Shown piece by piece: positions 1 through 7,961 of a DNA stretch of 64,000 nucleotides (the first letter of the stretch is position 1; the number at the start of each line of letters is the position of its first letter). Source of the stretch: CAWARU01 sp963784575 (GTDB lineage Bacteria > Pseudomonadota > Gammaproteobacteria > UBA6186 > Azoamicaceae). Both the position numbers and the translations under genes were made by a program. The notes beneath the pieces are model-generated. The model searched no databases. It worked only from the letters and a program-made list of their open reading frames with translations, and was not told the DNA's origin. The DNA lies in contig CAWARU010000002.1 of assembly GCA_963784575.1 (NCBI GenBank), positions 124,001 to 188,000 of the forward strand, read 5' to 3'.

Positions 1-2357
1 TCTGGGAATTGATTTTGTCATCCGATGTCTCTCTACCCATAAATTACAATTTTGAATACAGCGACGGGCAAAAAATTTCTTTAAAAGCCTTGCTACAAAG
101 TAAGCTTTTCTTGAGTCCACAAGCGATAGAGGGTCGAGAAAAAGCCCATTATCTGAAAAATGAATGGATACAGCAGCAAATCCTAAATGGCTTTTTGCGC
201 GAAGGGGATGAGATAGCCGAGCTTCGCCTCAGAAACTATGCTGAAGCCAACGCAGCACAAGATAAGGAAATGATGGAGGAAGTCCTGTCTCAGCTCGAAC
301 CCTTCCTGAAGAGTTGGAAGGCGCAAAATATAGATAAAACCTATAAGAACAAGAAAATTAAGCTCGATGCCCTGATTGCCCTTCGCCATGAAAGAGAACT
401 TGAGTCGCCACACGATCTGCTGGATGAATTGTTAAGCAAGGAAATTGAAATTTTACAAAATGATGTTGGCATTAAAATTGAAGAATCCCTTTATAAAAAT
501 GCAGGCGTTACGGAACAATCAGAATTTGAAAGCTTACCTTTAGGAAATCAATTGGCAGCTTATCAAGCTGTGAAATGGATGATTGAGCTCAATCAAATTG
601 CTGTTTCAGAACAGGACAAAAAAGGCATGGTAGAGCAATTGGAAGCCAAAGAAAATGCTTTGTGGCATGATTTCACATTGTGTGAACTCTCAGGTTGCAA
701 TACCATGGCTGACTTTGCCAAGCTGCCTGTGGTTAAGTGTTTCGAAATTTATGAAAAAGCAACAGAAAAGGCAGAAAGCCACAGCATGAAAGTGGTGGGC
801 GAACAACTGCAGCAGGAAATGGATAAAATCTGGCTTAAGGTACAATATGATCTGGCAGGATACAAGAGCGATCTCGCTGCTGCCAAGCAATTAGAAATTC
901 TCGAAAAAATACAGGAGAAAGCTCATAAATTAGGCAAAGAAAATGATGTCAAGACCCTAGAATCTCAAATCGATGCTATCTGGCTTAAAGGCTATAAATG
1001 CCAAGTTGCAGGCATTTCAGATGTCAAAGAGTTTGAATCACTGCCCATGCTGAAACGTTTTGATATTTTAGAAACAATGTTGCAAGCCGCAGAGGAACGC
1101 AAGAAAGACGCGGATATAAATGCTGTAAGAGCTGAAATGAATCCCATATGGCTTAATGCGCAATTATGTAAAGTCGCAATGATTTCTGAAATTGCCCTCT
1201 TTAGTGATCTCAGCCTCGAGCGACAGCTGACCTCATTGGATGAAGTTGGTAACCGTGCCTTGAAGGTTAAAAGAGAGGTGGAATTTAAGACAATAGAAGA
1301 GCGCAAACCTTCTATTCAATATAATTTAATTTTTGCAAAAGCGCTTGGTGTTAAAACTCAGGCAGAAATCTTGAAAACCACCAAAGAAGAACAGAAGCGT
1401 GCATTAGAAATCATTCTAGCAGATGAAAAGTTAATGGCAGATGCTAAGACTAAGGAATATTTTACCAACCGAAAGCAAGCTTTTGAGATCGCTTCTAATA
1501 AGAGATTCTTGGTTGCATTTGCTACCAAACAACTCTGTGAGTTTTGGAAGCAGAGCAGCCCTGACACCTTGATGAAGGAAATCAAGTTTAGTGAGCAAAT
1601 TAAAGCAATTTTTGGACTTGAAGTTCAAGCAGGTCAAAAGGCAGAAGCAGAAATTGCGGAGTATTTCCATAACTGTGTCAAGACGGATGGTTTCATTTTG
1701 GAAAATCTTCCACAAGCAATAATTATCCTCAATAAAAATAAAAAAGAGGCAGAGAAAAAAGCGGAAGCGGATAAAGCGGCGGGTATTCCCGATACCACTT
1801 CCGGTGTGCAGCGAGGCGGTGCACGAAAACGCTATAGATTCGGAGGTACTAACCCTGAAGAAATGTTTATGAACCTGGAACCACAGGAAAAAGCAGAAGT
1901 CTTAAGGTTGATTCAAGAATTGGCAAGCAAAGCGTTACAGGAAGGCAAACTGAATCCAAGCCAGCATCGCGATGTTCTGTTACGTCTCCATGAAAGACAG
2001 TGCATGTGTTTGGGCGTTGAGATATTCATTGCCAGTGAGAGTTTACCAGAGGCATCAGCGGAAGATTATAAAAAACCTGAAAGTATGATCAAAATAACTG
2101 GGGCCTACGCAAAGATCTTAGAGGAATTGCTGGCAACCAAATTAAAAGAAAAAGCTAAAATGGATGCGGATGCTGCGACGCTTAGAGATGTTTCAACACC
2201 CGAAGACGCACCTGCTTCAGATCCTTTGGTTTTCTCTGGGGCGGGAACCCAGGCTGCTTCCGCTTCACTTGTTGTAGACGCTGTTTCGGATACAGCTCTC
2301 TCGGTTGGTGCAGGGGTAGTGCTGCCTTCCGTACAAAATGCGGGCATGATGCCATAA
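1..2357 (+). CDS. Large repeat-containing protein of unknown function (5'-truncated by window edge)
   Basis: The frame is open to the first base of the window. A TTG at 9 is the first possible start, but with no ribosome site visible the gene probably begins outside; 782 codons are present from that TTG. Not recognised. The protein is hydrophilic and almost entirely helical, without signal peptide or membrane segment. Residues about 160-415 hold five degenerate repeats of about 56 residues. Each begins with a motif like IWLK (residues 274, 324 and 380; weaker at 161 and 218), has a central F-x-x-L-P element (EFESLP occurs at 172 and 341) and ends in a charged helix. Residues about 575-590 are Lys/Glu/Ala-rich, followed by a Gly/Arg patch near 605. 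The last 80 residues are Ala/Ser/Val-rich and look disordered. Such a helical repeat protein near ankyrin and HEAT-like genes could be a secreted effector, which is inference only. Confidence 0.8.
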   Translation, partial: WELILSSDVSLPINYNFEYSDGQKISLKALLQSKLFLSPQAIEGREKAHYLKNEWIQQQILNGFLREGDEIAELRLRNYAEANAAQDKEMMEEVLSQLEPFLKSWKAQNIDKTYKNKKIKLDALIALRHERELESPHDLLDELLSKEIEILQNDVGIKIEESLYKNAGVTEQSEFESLPLGNQLAAYQAVKWMIELNQIAVSEQDKKGMVEQLEAKENALWHDFTLCELSGCNTMADFAKLPVVKCFEIYEKATEKAESHSMKVVGEQLQQEMDKIWLKVQYDLAGYKSDLAAAKQLEILEKIQEKAHKLGKENDVKTLESQIDAIWLKGYKCQVAGISDVKEFESLPMLKRFDILETMLQAAEERKKDADINAVRAEMNPIWLNAQLCKVAMISEIALFSDLSLERQLTSLDEVGNRALKVKREVEFKTIEERKPSIQYNLIFAKALGVKTQAEILKTTKEEQKRALEIILADEKLMADAKTKEYFTNRKQAFEIASNKRFLVAFATKQLCEFWKQSSPDTLMKEIKFSEQIKAIFGLEVQAGQKAEAEIAEYFHNCVKTDGFILENLPQAIIILNKNKKEAEKKAEADKAAGIPDTTSGVQRGGARKRYRFGGTNPEEMFMNLEPQEKAEVLRLIQELASKALQEGKLNPSQHRDVLLRLHERQCMCLGVEIFIASESLPEASAEDYKKPESMIKITGAYAKILEELLATKLKEKAKMDADAATLRDVSTPEDAPASDPLVFSGAGTQAASASLVVDAVSDTALSVGAGVVLPSVQNAGMMP

Positions 2358-2407
2358 TATTTAAAGTAATGAAAATATTTAGAAGGTTAAGGATATATCG
2401 TGATGTT

Positions 2408-2602
2408 CTAGCGGTCTCTTTTGGCCGCTACGAACATCCAAATTGCTAATATTGCCGTAATGATGCCGCCATAAAGAGACCAATGTACAGGTACTGAATA
2501 ATCCCCTACTGAGATGGGGAGATCTTTATTTAAACGATAGAAATGTGCGATTGCAACGATCGCATAAATAATCCCTGAAACCGTCAAAGCAGCAGTTTTC
2601 AT
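2408..2602 (-). CDS. Small two-TM membrane protein, unknown function
   Basis: 64 codons from the ATG at 2602. This start is preferred over a TTG at 2632 because AGGAG lies at 2610-2614, seven bases upstream of the ATG. The product has two hydrophobic segments, about residues 2-20 and 40-59, separated by a short polar loop with a VHWSLYGG motif, and it ends in a basic tail (AAKRDR). It is probably an inner-membrane protein. Not recognised as a named family. It is convergent with the large gene upstream (50-bp gap) and divergent from the amino-acid permease downstream. Confidence 0.7.
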   Translation of the reverse strand: MKTAALTVSGIIYAIVAIAHFYRLNKDLPISVGDYSVPVHWSLYGGIITAILAIWMFVAAKRDR

Positions 2603-2681
2603 CCACTGACTCCTAGAAATTGTACTCGGCAATATATCTCAAAGATTAGTATAGATTTAATCAGTTTGCTAGCATTCCAGA

Positions 2682-2715
2682 TCATAGAAGCATACTTGTC
2701 ATAGAAGCATACTTG
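2682..2715 (+). repeat. Perfect 17-bp tandem duplication upstream of the permease
   Basis: The unit TCATAGAAGCATACTTG occurs twice head to tail (2682-2698, 2699-2715) with no mismatch. It sits in the intergenic region between the small membrane gene and the permease, 30 bp before the permease's first possible ATG. It may be a recent slippage duplication or a paired regulator site; nothing else distinguishes these. Confidence 0.85.
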
Positions 2716-2744
2716 CGGCTTTTTAGAACTATACTTTACTCGTA

Positions 2745-4190
2745 ATGGAAAATGAAAAACTGGTTCAAACACATTCCCAAACCCGAATACGAATGAATTT
2801 TCATTCCTTATTACGCACCAAGCCCGCAAGACATCATGGCGAAACCAACTTAAAACGCTGTCTTTCAGCCTTTGATTTGACTTTGCTAGGCATTGGAGCC
2901 ATCATTGGTGCTGGAATCTTTGTTCTCACCGGAGTCGCTGCAGCCACAAAAGCAGGCCCTGCCATCGCTCTCTCCTACGTTTTAGCAGGAATTGCCTGTT
3001 CTTTTGCTGCCCTTGCCTATGCGGAACTTGCCTCTGCAGTGGGTGGTTCAGGCAGTGCTTATACCTATGGATATGTGGCTCTAGGTGAAATATTTGCCTG
3101 GATCATTGGCTGGGATTTGATATTAGAATATGCGATCAGTGTCTGCACTGTAGCGATTGGCTGGTCGGGATACATTAATAATGCTTTTAATAGCGTCGGA
3201 ATATATTTACCCGAGTCCTTGATAAAAAGTCCGGCTGAAGGCGGCATTGTAAATTTGCTTGCGGTCAGCATCATTCTCATTTTATCTGCAATTTTAGCGC
3301 TAGGGGTTAAGCACAGCGCTAGATTTAATGCTGTATTCGTGTTGATTAAACTTGCTGCCATTGCTTTATTTATTGGGGTGGCCATCAAGCATTTTAATGT
3401 GCACAATTGGTCGCCCTATATGCCCTTTGGATGGACAGGTATTGTAAAAGGCGCAGCACTGGTATTTTTTGCCTATATTGGATTTGATGCTGTCTCTACT
3501 GCCTCTGAAGAAGCTATTCATCCACAACGAGACATGTCAATTGGCATTATTGCTTCCCTTGTGATCTGTACCGCCATTTATATTGTGGTTTCTGGGTTAT
3601 TGACGGGAATCACCAGTTTTTCGACTTTAAACAACAAATCACCTATTGCTGAGACAATCTTAAATCTAGGACATGCCGCTGCCGCAGGATTCATTGCGGT
3701 TGGTGCCATTGCCGGTCTTACTTCGGTCATGTTAATTTTTATCTATGGCTTGAGTCGAATCATCTATGCTATTTCAAGAGATGGTCTGCTGCCAGCCTTT
3801 TTTTCAAAAGTAAATCCTAGCACACACACCCCGATACGTACTATCGTACTTGCAACGGTTATCATGTGTCCAATTGCGGGTTTAATGCCGATTCAAGAAG
3901 TAGCAGAATTAGTGAATATAGGTACCTTGGCGGCTTTTGTCATTGTTTGTGCAGGGGTGGTGATTTTGCGCCGTACCAAACCAGATCTGCACCGCCCATT
4001 TATGACACCTTTTTCTCCCTGGCTGCCTATTTTAGGTATTCTCTCCTGCGGTTATTTGATGGTAAATTTACCGCTTGTGACGTGGATCAGATTTGTGGTT
4101 TGGATGGCGGCCGGACTGATTATTTATTTTTGTTATAGTCGTTTTCACAGCAAATTAAGCAAGGAACCAGAATTATCTGAACAATCATAA
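2745..4190 (+). CDS. APC-family amino acid permease (cationic amino acid transporter type)
   Basis: Inner-membrane secondary transporter of amino acids or polyamines, 481 codons from the first ATG. A second ATG at 2793, giving a start at MNFHSLLRTK, matches the usual short N-terminus of this family better and may be the real start; neither ATG has a clear ribosome site. The first helix carries the APC signature GIGAIIGAGIFVLTG, followed by about eleven more hydrophobic segments, for the usual twelve-TM fold. The conserved stretch FFAYIGFDAVSTASEE in the middle is characteristic of YfnA/CAT-like members. The substrate cannot be told from sequence; basic or branched amino acids are typical for the subgroup. 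It is monocistronic by context. A TATACT at 2730-2735 may be a -10 box but lacks a well-spaced -35. Confidence 0.93.
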   Translation: MENEKLVQTHSQTRIRMNFHSLLRTKPARHHGETNLKRCLSAFDLTLLGIGAIIGAGIFVLTGVAAATKAGPAIALSYVLAGIACSFAALAYAELASAVGGSGSAYTYGYVALGEIFAWIIGWDLILEYAISVCTVAIGWSGYINNAFNSVGIYLPESLIKSPAEGGIVNLLAVSIILILSAILALGVKHSARFNAVFVLIKLAAIALFIGVAIKHFNVHNWSPYMPFGWTGIVKGAALVFFAYIGFDAVSTASEEAIHPQRDMSIGIIASLVICTAIYIVVSGLLTGITSFSTLNNKSPIAETILNLGHAAAAGFIAVGAIAGLTSVMLIFIYGLSRIIYAISRDGLLPAFFSKVNPSTHTPIRTIVLATVIMCPIAGLMPIQEVAELVNIGTLAAFVIVCAGVVILRRTKPDLHRPFMTPFSPWLPILGILSCGYLMVNLPLVTWIRFVVWMAAGLIIYFCYSRFHSKLSKEPELSEQS

Positions 4191-4223
4191 TAATCTGAAT
4201 AATTACATTTATCTAAAAATGTA

Positions 4224-4427
4224 TTAATTTGAGCTCAAAATAAACACACTTTCCAGTTCATCATGTCCGCAATTAGGATCAGCATTCTCACTTGATTGCG
4301 AGCTGAGATTTTTCGTTAAAGAGCTTGGTGATAAAGGCTTTGAAATTTTCTCGCGATGGAAGCGTATCGGTATAACTATGTCTTCAATGTGTTCCATAGG
4401 ATCTTTTTTGTGGGGCCATTTTTTCAT
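4224..4427 (-). CDS. Small basic hypothetical protein (67 codons)
   Basis: The start chosen is the ATG at 4427, with AAGGA at 4439-4443, 11 bases upstream. A longer frame reaching a TTG at 4523 would run through the terminator hairpin at 4508-4532 and is less likely. The product begins MKKWPHKKDP and is polar, Lys/Ser-rich, without membrane segment or known motif. It lies downstream of, and in the same direction as, the 40-codon gene, separated from it by the terminator. Coding status is uncertain; the evidence is the ribosome site and the intact frame only. Confidence 0.35.
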   Translation of the reverse strand: MKKWPHKKDPMEHIEDIVIPIRFHREKISKPLSPSSLTKNLSSQSSENADPNCGHDELESVFILSSN

Positions 4428-4507
4428 TTTAAAATCTATCCTTCTTTTAGAACTCTTAGATCTATTTGCGAATTTGCGAGAATGAGATCTTTTGGTGATA
4501 AATAAAA

Positions 4508-4532
4508 GGGGCGGTACTTCCAAGCCCGCCCC
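4508..4532 (-). terminator. Rho-independent terminator after the 40-codon gene
   Basis: The stem GGGGCGG (4508-4514) pairs perfectly with CCGCCCC (4526-4532) across an 11-base loop. On the minus strand the stem is followed by TTTTATTT. It starts 15 bp after the stop of the 40-codon ORF. The G+C of the stem stands out in this AT-rich region. Confidence 0.85.
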
Positions 4533-4547
4533 AAATAAAAAGCTAAA

Positions 4548-4670
4548 TTAGTGTGCTCTTTGTTGTTGATCACGATGAGGATTGCTGCCTTGACCATGAT
4601 CTTTTCTAGCAGGAGCGTGTTGTCTTTGTGGAGCTGGGTTGTGTGGGTTTTGTGGTTTGTTTGGTTGCAT
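4548..4670 (-). CDS. Small Pro/Gln/His/Arg-rich protein (40 aa)
   Basis: ATG at 4670 with AGGAG at 4679-4683, eight bases upstream; TAA at 4548-4550. The product starts MQPNKPQNPH, ends DQQQRAH, and has no hydrophobic segment. It is dominated by Pro, Gln, Asn, His and Arg, so probably unstructured and basic. The complete set of promoter-like boxes, strong ribosome site and terminator within 220 bp is better evidence for a real gene than its length. No family recognised; a nucleic-acid- or metal-binding role is conceivable but unproven. It lies in the gap between the permease and phaC. Confidence 0.65.
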   Translation of the reverse strand: MQPNKPQNPHNPAPQRQHAPARKDHGQGSNPHRDQQQRAH

Positions 4671-4697
4671 AGTACTATCTCCTATTTTGCTGTTGAC

Positions 4698-4725
4698 ATA
4701 TTACAAGTTAATTATTTAAGTTCAA
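4698..4725 (-). promoter_or_regulatory. Candidate promoter of the 40-codon gene
   Basis: On the minus strand TTGAAC (4720-4725) and TAATAT (4698-4703) are separated by 16 bp, each matching the sigma-70 consensus at four of six positions. Transcription would begin near 4691, about 20 bases before the ATG and just ahead of the AGGAG. Confidence 0.45.
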
Positions 4726-4806
4726 GTTGAATGTTAGTCCATTCACTTAGAAGTATAGCACCTGCGATGTAGCTTTTGTGATGTAGGACTAGAGAAAAAT
4801 AGAGAT

Positions 4807-6807
4807 TTATTTCTGCAGTACGTAAGTACCAGGAGCATCACATAGGATGGGATAACCTTCTTCCGAATTACCCATAGAAGGCGGAGAAATCTGATTATTT
4901 GAAGAATGATCATTTAACCAAGTGTCCCATGCCGGCCACCAAGAACCATCATAGGAAGGGGCCAGCCCTTGCCATGTGTCCGGGGTTAGATACTGTCTGT
5001 CACTACGGGAGCGCGTCAGCATTTGAAAGCGTCGATTGGGATGGCCTGGTTCGCTGATGATACCGGCATTGTGGCCGCCATTCGTCAAAACGAAGGTTAC
5101 CTCAGGCTTCGAATAAAGATGAATTTTATAAACCGAGCGCCAGGGTGCAACGTGGTCTGTCAATGTACTGACCACAAATATAGGTGTTGTGATATCTAGC
5201 AAGGCAATTTTTCTGCCCCATACTGAGAATTGACCTTCAATCAAATCATTATTCAAGAATAATTTACGGAGATATTCACTGTGCATACGAAATGGCAGGC
5301 GTGTCGTATCGTGGTCCCAAGCCATCAAATCGAACATTTTTTGGCGCTTACCCAACAAATAATCATGAACCATTCTGGAATAGATCAATGTGGAGGAACG
5401 CAGCATACTGAAGGCATTGGCCATTTGAAATCCTTCCAAATAGCCCTTTTCCCACATACTATCCTCAAGATAGGCAACCTGGCTTTCATCGATGAATAAG
5501 GTGAGCTCACCACCCTCCCTAAAATCGACTTCTGCTGCAAATAAAGTAATGGTTTTAAGGCGATCATCCGATTTTGCAGCCATTGCAGCTGCGGCAATCA
5601 TCAATTGTGTACCACCAATACAGTAACCAACTGCGTGCACCTTGTGCTGTTGTGTAATAACATTAACGGCATCAAGTGCACTAAAGATTCCTAAATTAAC
5701 ATAATCTTCGAAACCGAGATCTCGATCTCCCCTGCCCGGATTCTTCCAAGAAATCATGAAAACGGTATGACCCTGTTCCACTAAATATTTGACCATCGAA
5801 TTATGAGGGGATAAGTCCAAAATATAATATTTCATGATGCAGGCAGGAACGATAAGGATAGGTTCTTTGTGAACTTTATTGGTCGTCGGCGAATATTGAA
5901 TCAGTTCTATCAGGCGATTGCGATGTACCACCTTACCCTTGGTAACTGCTAGATTCACGCCTACCTTAAAGTTCTCAGTACCGGCAGGAGGTACTTTGCA
6001 GATCAACCGGGAAATATCTTCAATAACATTATTAAAACCCCTGAGAAAGTTTTGACCACTTTCACTATAGGTTGTAGATAAAATTTCTGGGTTTGTCAGT
6101 GGAAAATTTGAGGGTGAAATGAAATCGAGCATTTGTCTTGTGATAAAATTTACCACATTGAGATGATGCTTAGAAACACCGCGAATATTTGTGGTTGCCT
6201 CGTTGAAGAATTTTTCCCAAACTAAGAATGATTGTGAAAAATAGCGAAATGGATATTGATCCCACATGGGATCCTTGAAGCGTGTATCACTCGGTTGACA
6301 CTCCATACAGGGAATAAATTCTTTATGAAAGAGATGCTGCAAGTTTGAAATGTTCATCTGCAAGCAATTCTCGGCAAAATTACGCAGCAAATCAAAACGT
6401 TTCGCAGGTAAACTATTTAGGTGTGCTGCCCAATCATTGACAGATTGGATAAAAGAAATGGGTGACAAATACCCGGTGTATTGACTGATGAAAGCATGCA
6501 TGACCCTGTCAAAACTTTGACCCTCATAACGCGGAATATCCAAGGGTTCCCTTCCCCCGGTGACTCTTTGGTAATGTTTGATGCGAATTCTTTGCTTTTC
6601 AGGTCTTGGAGCATTGGTAGATTTTTCAGTTTTTTCAAATTTTTCAAATTTCTCAGATTTTTCGGTTTTTTTAGATCTGGCAGATTTAGGGGACTTAGCG
6701 GATTTCGCTGATTTTTTAGCTCTTCTAGACTTTTTTGGCTCCAAAGCCTGGGTTAGCTGTTCAGATTTTTTTGGATTTTCAGCGCTTTCAGTGTTTTCAG
6801 TTTCCAT
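4807..6807 (-). CDS. phaC: Poly(3-hydroxyalkanoate) synthase, class I type
   Basis: Polymerises (R)-3-hydroxyacyl-CoA into PHA on cytoplasmic granules. 666 codons. The alpha/beta-hydrolase core carries the synthase lipase-like box GYCIGG with nucleophile Cys396, general-base Asp551 (in TLTDHVAPW) and His579 (in NGGHNAG). The conserved region LVEQGHTVFMISWKNP is at about 342-357. The N-terminal PhaC domain occupies about 98-270. Residues 1-70 are an unusual Lys/Ser/Glu/Ala low-complexity extension built of KSAKSAKSPKSA-like and EKFEKFEKTEK-like units, absent from typical synthases of about 560-590 residues. No phaA, phaB or phasin is adjacent, so the monomer supply must be encoded elsewhere. 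It is divergent from msrB. No strong ribosome site precedes the ATG. Confidence 0.95.
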   Translation of the reverse strand: METENTESAENPKKSEQLTQALEPKKSRRAKKSAKSAKSPKSARSKKTEKSEKFEKFEKTEKSTNAPRPEKQRIRIKHYQRVTGGREPLDIPRYEGQSFDRVMHAFISQYTGYLSPISFIQSVNDWAAHLNSLPAKRFDLLRNFAENCLQMNISNLQHLFHKEFIPCMECQPSDTRFKDPMWDQYPFRYFSQSFLVWEKFFNEATTNIRGVSKHHLNVVNFITRQMLDFISPSNFPLTNPEILSTTYSESGQNFLRGFNNVIEDISRLICKVPPAGTENFKVGVNLAVTKGKVVHRNRLIELIQYSPTTNKVHKEPILIVPACIMKYYILDLSPHNSMVKYLVEQGHTVFMISWKNPGRGDRDLGFEDYVNLGIFSALDAVNVITQQHKVHAVGYCIGGTQLMIAAAAMAAKSDDRLKTITLFAAEVDFREGGELTLFIDESQVAYLEDSMWEKGYLEGFQMANAFSMLRSSTLIYSRMVHDYLLGKRQKMFDLMAWDHDTTRLPFRMHSEYLRKLFLNNDLIEGQFSVWGRKIALLDITTPIFVVSTLTDHVAPWRSVYKIHLYSKPEVTFVLTNGGHNAGIISEPGHPNRRFQMLTRSRSDRQYLTPDTWQGLAPSYDGSWWPAWDTWLNDHSSNNQISPPSMGNSEEGYPILCDAPGTYVLQK

Positions 6808-6840
6808 TTATTCAGTATAAGATCAAATCAAATTATTTTT

Positions 6841-6873
6841 TTGACATAGGGAATAAAAAATAGTATCTATACT
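6841..6873 (+). promoter_or_regulatory. Candidate promoter immediately before msrB
   Basis: TTGACA at 6841-6846 is a perfect -35 and TATACT at 6868-6873 a near-perfect -10, but their 21-bp spacing is too long for optimal sigma-70. The -10 lies six bases before the msrB ATG, so transcription from it would begin at or next to the start codon, giving a leaderless or nearly leaderless message. Confidence 0.35.
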
Positions 6874-6879
6874 AATTAT

Positions 6880-7290
6880 ATGGATAAAAATAACAGTGAT
6901 GACAAATCAAACAAATCCAATAGCGAATGGCAGGAAGTACTGTCCCCTCTGCAATATAGAATATGTCGTTTGGGAGGCACAGAACCTGCTGGTAGCGGCG
7001 AACTGTTGCATAATAAAGCAGCAGGGAGCTATCATTGTGTTTGTTGTAATGCCCCGCTTTTTGAATCCAGCAGCAAATTCGATTCAGGGTCAGGTTGGCC
7101 GAGCTTTTGGCAGCCTTATGAAGGTGCTGTTGTGAATATATTGGATGAAAGCCATGGTATGGTGAGGACAGAAGTTCGCTGTGCTAATTGTCAATCACAC
7201 CTGGGGCATGTATTTAATGATGGTCCAATGCCTACTGGCATGAGATTTTGCGTGAATTCAGTTTCTCTCAAATTTGAGCCAAAACCTTAA
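6880..7290 (+). CDS. msrB: Peptide-methionine (R)-S-oxide reductase
   Basis: Repairs oxidised methionine in proteins by reducing methionine-R-sulfoxide. 136 codons, normal length. The zinc site is present as CVCC (Cys53, Cys56) and CANC (Cys101, Cys104). The catalytic cysteine is Cys124 in RFCVNSVSL. The substrate-binding motifs SGWPSFWQPY (about 71-80) and SHLGHVFNDG (about 106-115) are intact. The first 15 residues are Asn/Asp/Lys/Ser-rich and probably disordered. It is divergent from phaC with a 72-bp gap and convergent with pncC. No Shine-Dalgarno sequence is visible. Confidence 0.96.
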   Translation: MDKNNSDDKSNKSNSEWQEVLSPLQYRICRLGGTEPAGSGELLHNKAAGSYHCVCCNAPLFESSSKFDSGSGWPSFWQPYEGAVVNILDESHGMVRTEVRCANCQSHLGHVFNDGPMPTGMRFCVNSVSLKFEPKP

Positions 7291-7316
7291 TTATAAAAAT
7301 TTAGAAACTACTTGCT

Positions 7317-7802
7317 TCATGCTATTTCCTCCTGGATTGCAAAATCCAATAATATTTCAAATGCACGATCAGTTGCTTGTCTGATAATATCCAAACGAAT
7401 CCCTAGAAATTGTTCCTTATAAACAGTAGTACTTCCATTTGCACCGCCAATAGCAATAAAAACAGTTCCAACAGGTGTCTTTTCTGTGCCGCCAGTGGGT
7501 CCTGCAACACCAGTAATCGCAAGCGAAAAATCACTTTCAAGGAGTTGCAGTATACTTTTCTGCATCGACTCTGCTGCCTCTTGACTCACAGGACCATACG
7601 CATTTAAGATATCTTCAGACAACCCGAGCAGTTTATGCTTAGCAAAATTGCTGTAACACACAATGCTGCCTTTAAAATAAAGTGATGCACCAGCAATGGC
7701 AGTAATTCGTGCAGAAATTGCACCGCCAGTACAGGATTCTGCCAGGGATAAAGTGAAATTTTTATCTCGGCAAATTTTTAACAATTGCTCTTCCGGTTTC
7801 AT
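7317..7802 (-). CDS. pncC: Nicotinamide-nucleotide amidase, CinA C-terminal family
   Basis: Deamidates NMN to nicotinate mononucleotide, recycling pyridine nucleotides produced for example by NAD-dependent DNA ligase (ligA lies at 56-58 kb). 161 codons, typical of the stand-alone CinA C-terminal domain. Conserved stretches are LAESCTGG near residue 20, GSIVCYSNFAK, GPVSQEAAE, AITGVAGPTGG and PVGTVFIAIGG. It ends 26 bp from msrB in convergent orientation. It is the most distal gene of a leftward run that begins with ybbA, but a 155-bp gap separates it from the 690-aa gene upstream, so it may have its own promoter. Confidence 0.93.
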   Translation of the reverse strand: MKPEEQLLKICRDKNFTLSLAESCTGGAISARITAIAGASLYFKGSIVCYSNFAKHKLLGLSEDILNAYGPVSQEAAESMQKSILQLLESDFSLAITGVAGPTGGTEKTPVGTVFIAIGGANGSTTVYKEQFLGIRLDIIRQATDRAFEILLDFAIQEEIA

Positions 7803-7940
7803 ACTGAATTCCTTCTTCCTTGTAGATCCTTATGAGTTCCTATATTAATGATATTAATGATGTTCTTCAAGTTACGCAAAGTAAATGAGCAATTTTTGTT
7901 GAATTTTTAATGCGAGATTGCCCAAAGATGGGCGTTCCAG

Positions 7941-7961
7941 GCAGTGCGTGACGGTTGCTAC
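7941..7961. repeat. Short repeat shared with the cvpA 3' end
   Basis: The 21 bases GCAGTGCGTGACGGTTGCTAC overlap the stop codon of the 690-aa gene and match the reverse complement of 47225-47245 with one mismatch and one indel. Both copies overlap the 3' end of a gene. A weak GCCC/GGGC hairpin (GCCCAAAGATGGGC) lies next to it around 7919-7932. It is possibly a REP-like extragenic element; two copies are too few to define one. Confidence 0.4.

Noticed and set aside
2599..2829. 76-codon minus-strand frame across the permease start
   Set aside because: It overlaps the well-supported small membrane gene's start and the permease N-terminus, with no independent support.
4428..4523. TTG-initiated N-terminal extension of the small gene at 4224-4427
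   Set aside because: It would cross the terminator hairpin at 4508-4532 and has no ribosome site, whereas the ATG at 4427 has AAGGA upstream.
7911..7940. Possible intrinsic terminator after the 690-aa gene (GCCCAAAGATGGGC)
   Set aside because: The stem is only four GC pairs and no T-run follows on the minus strand.
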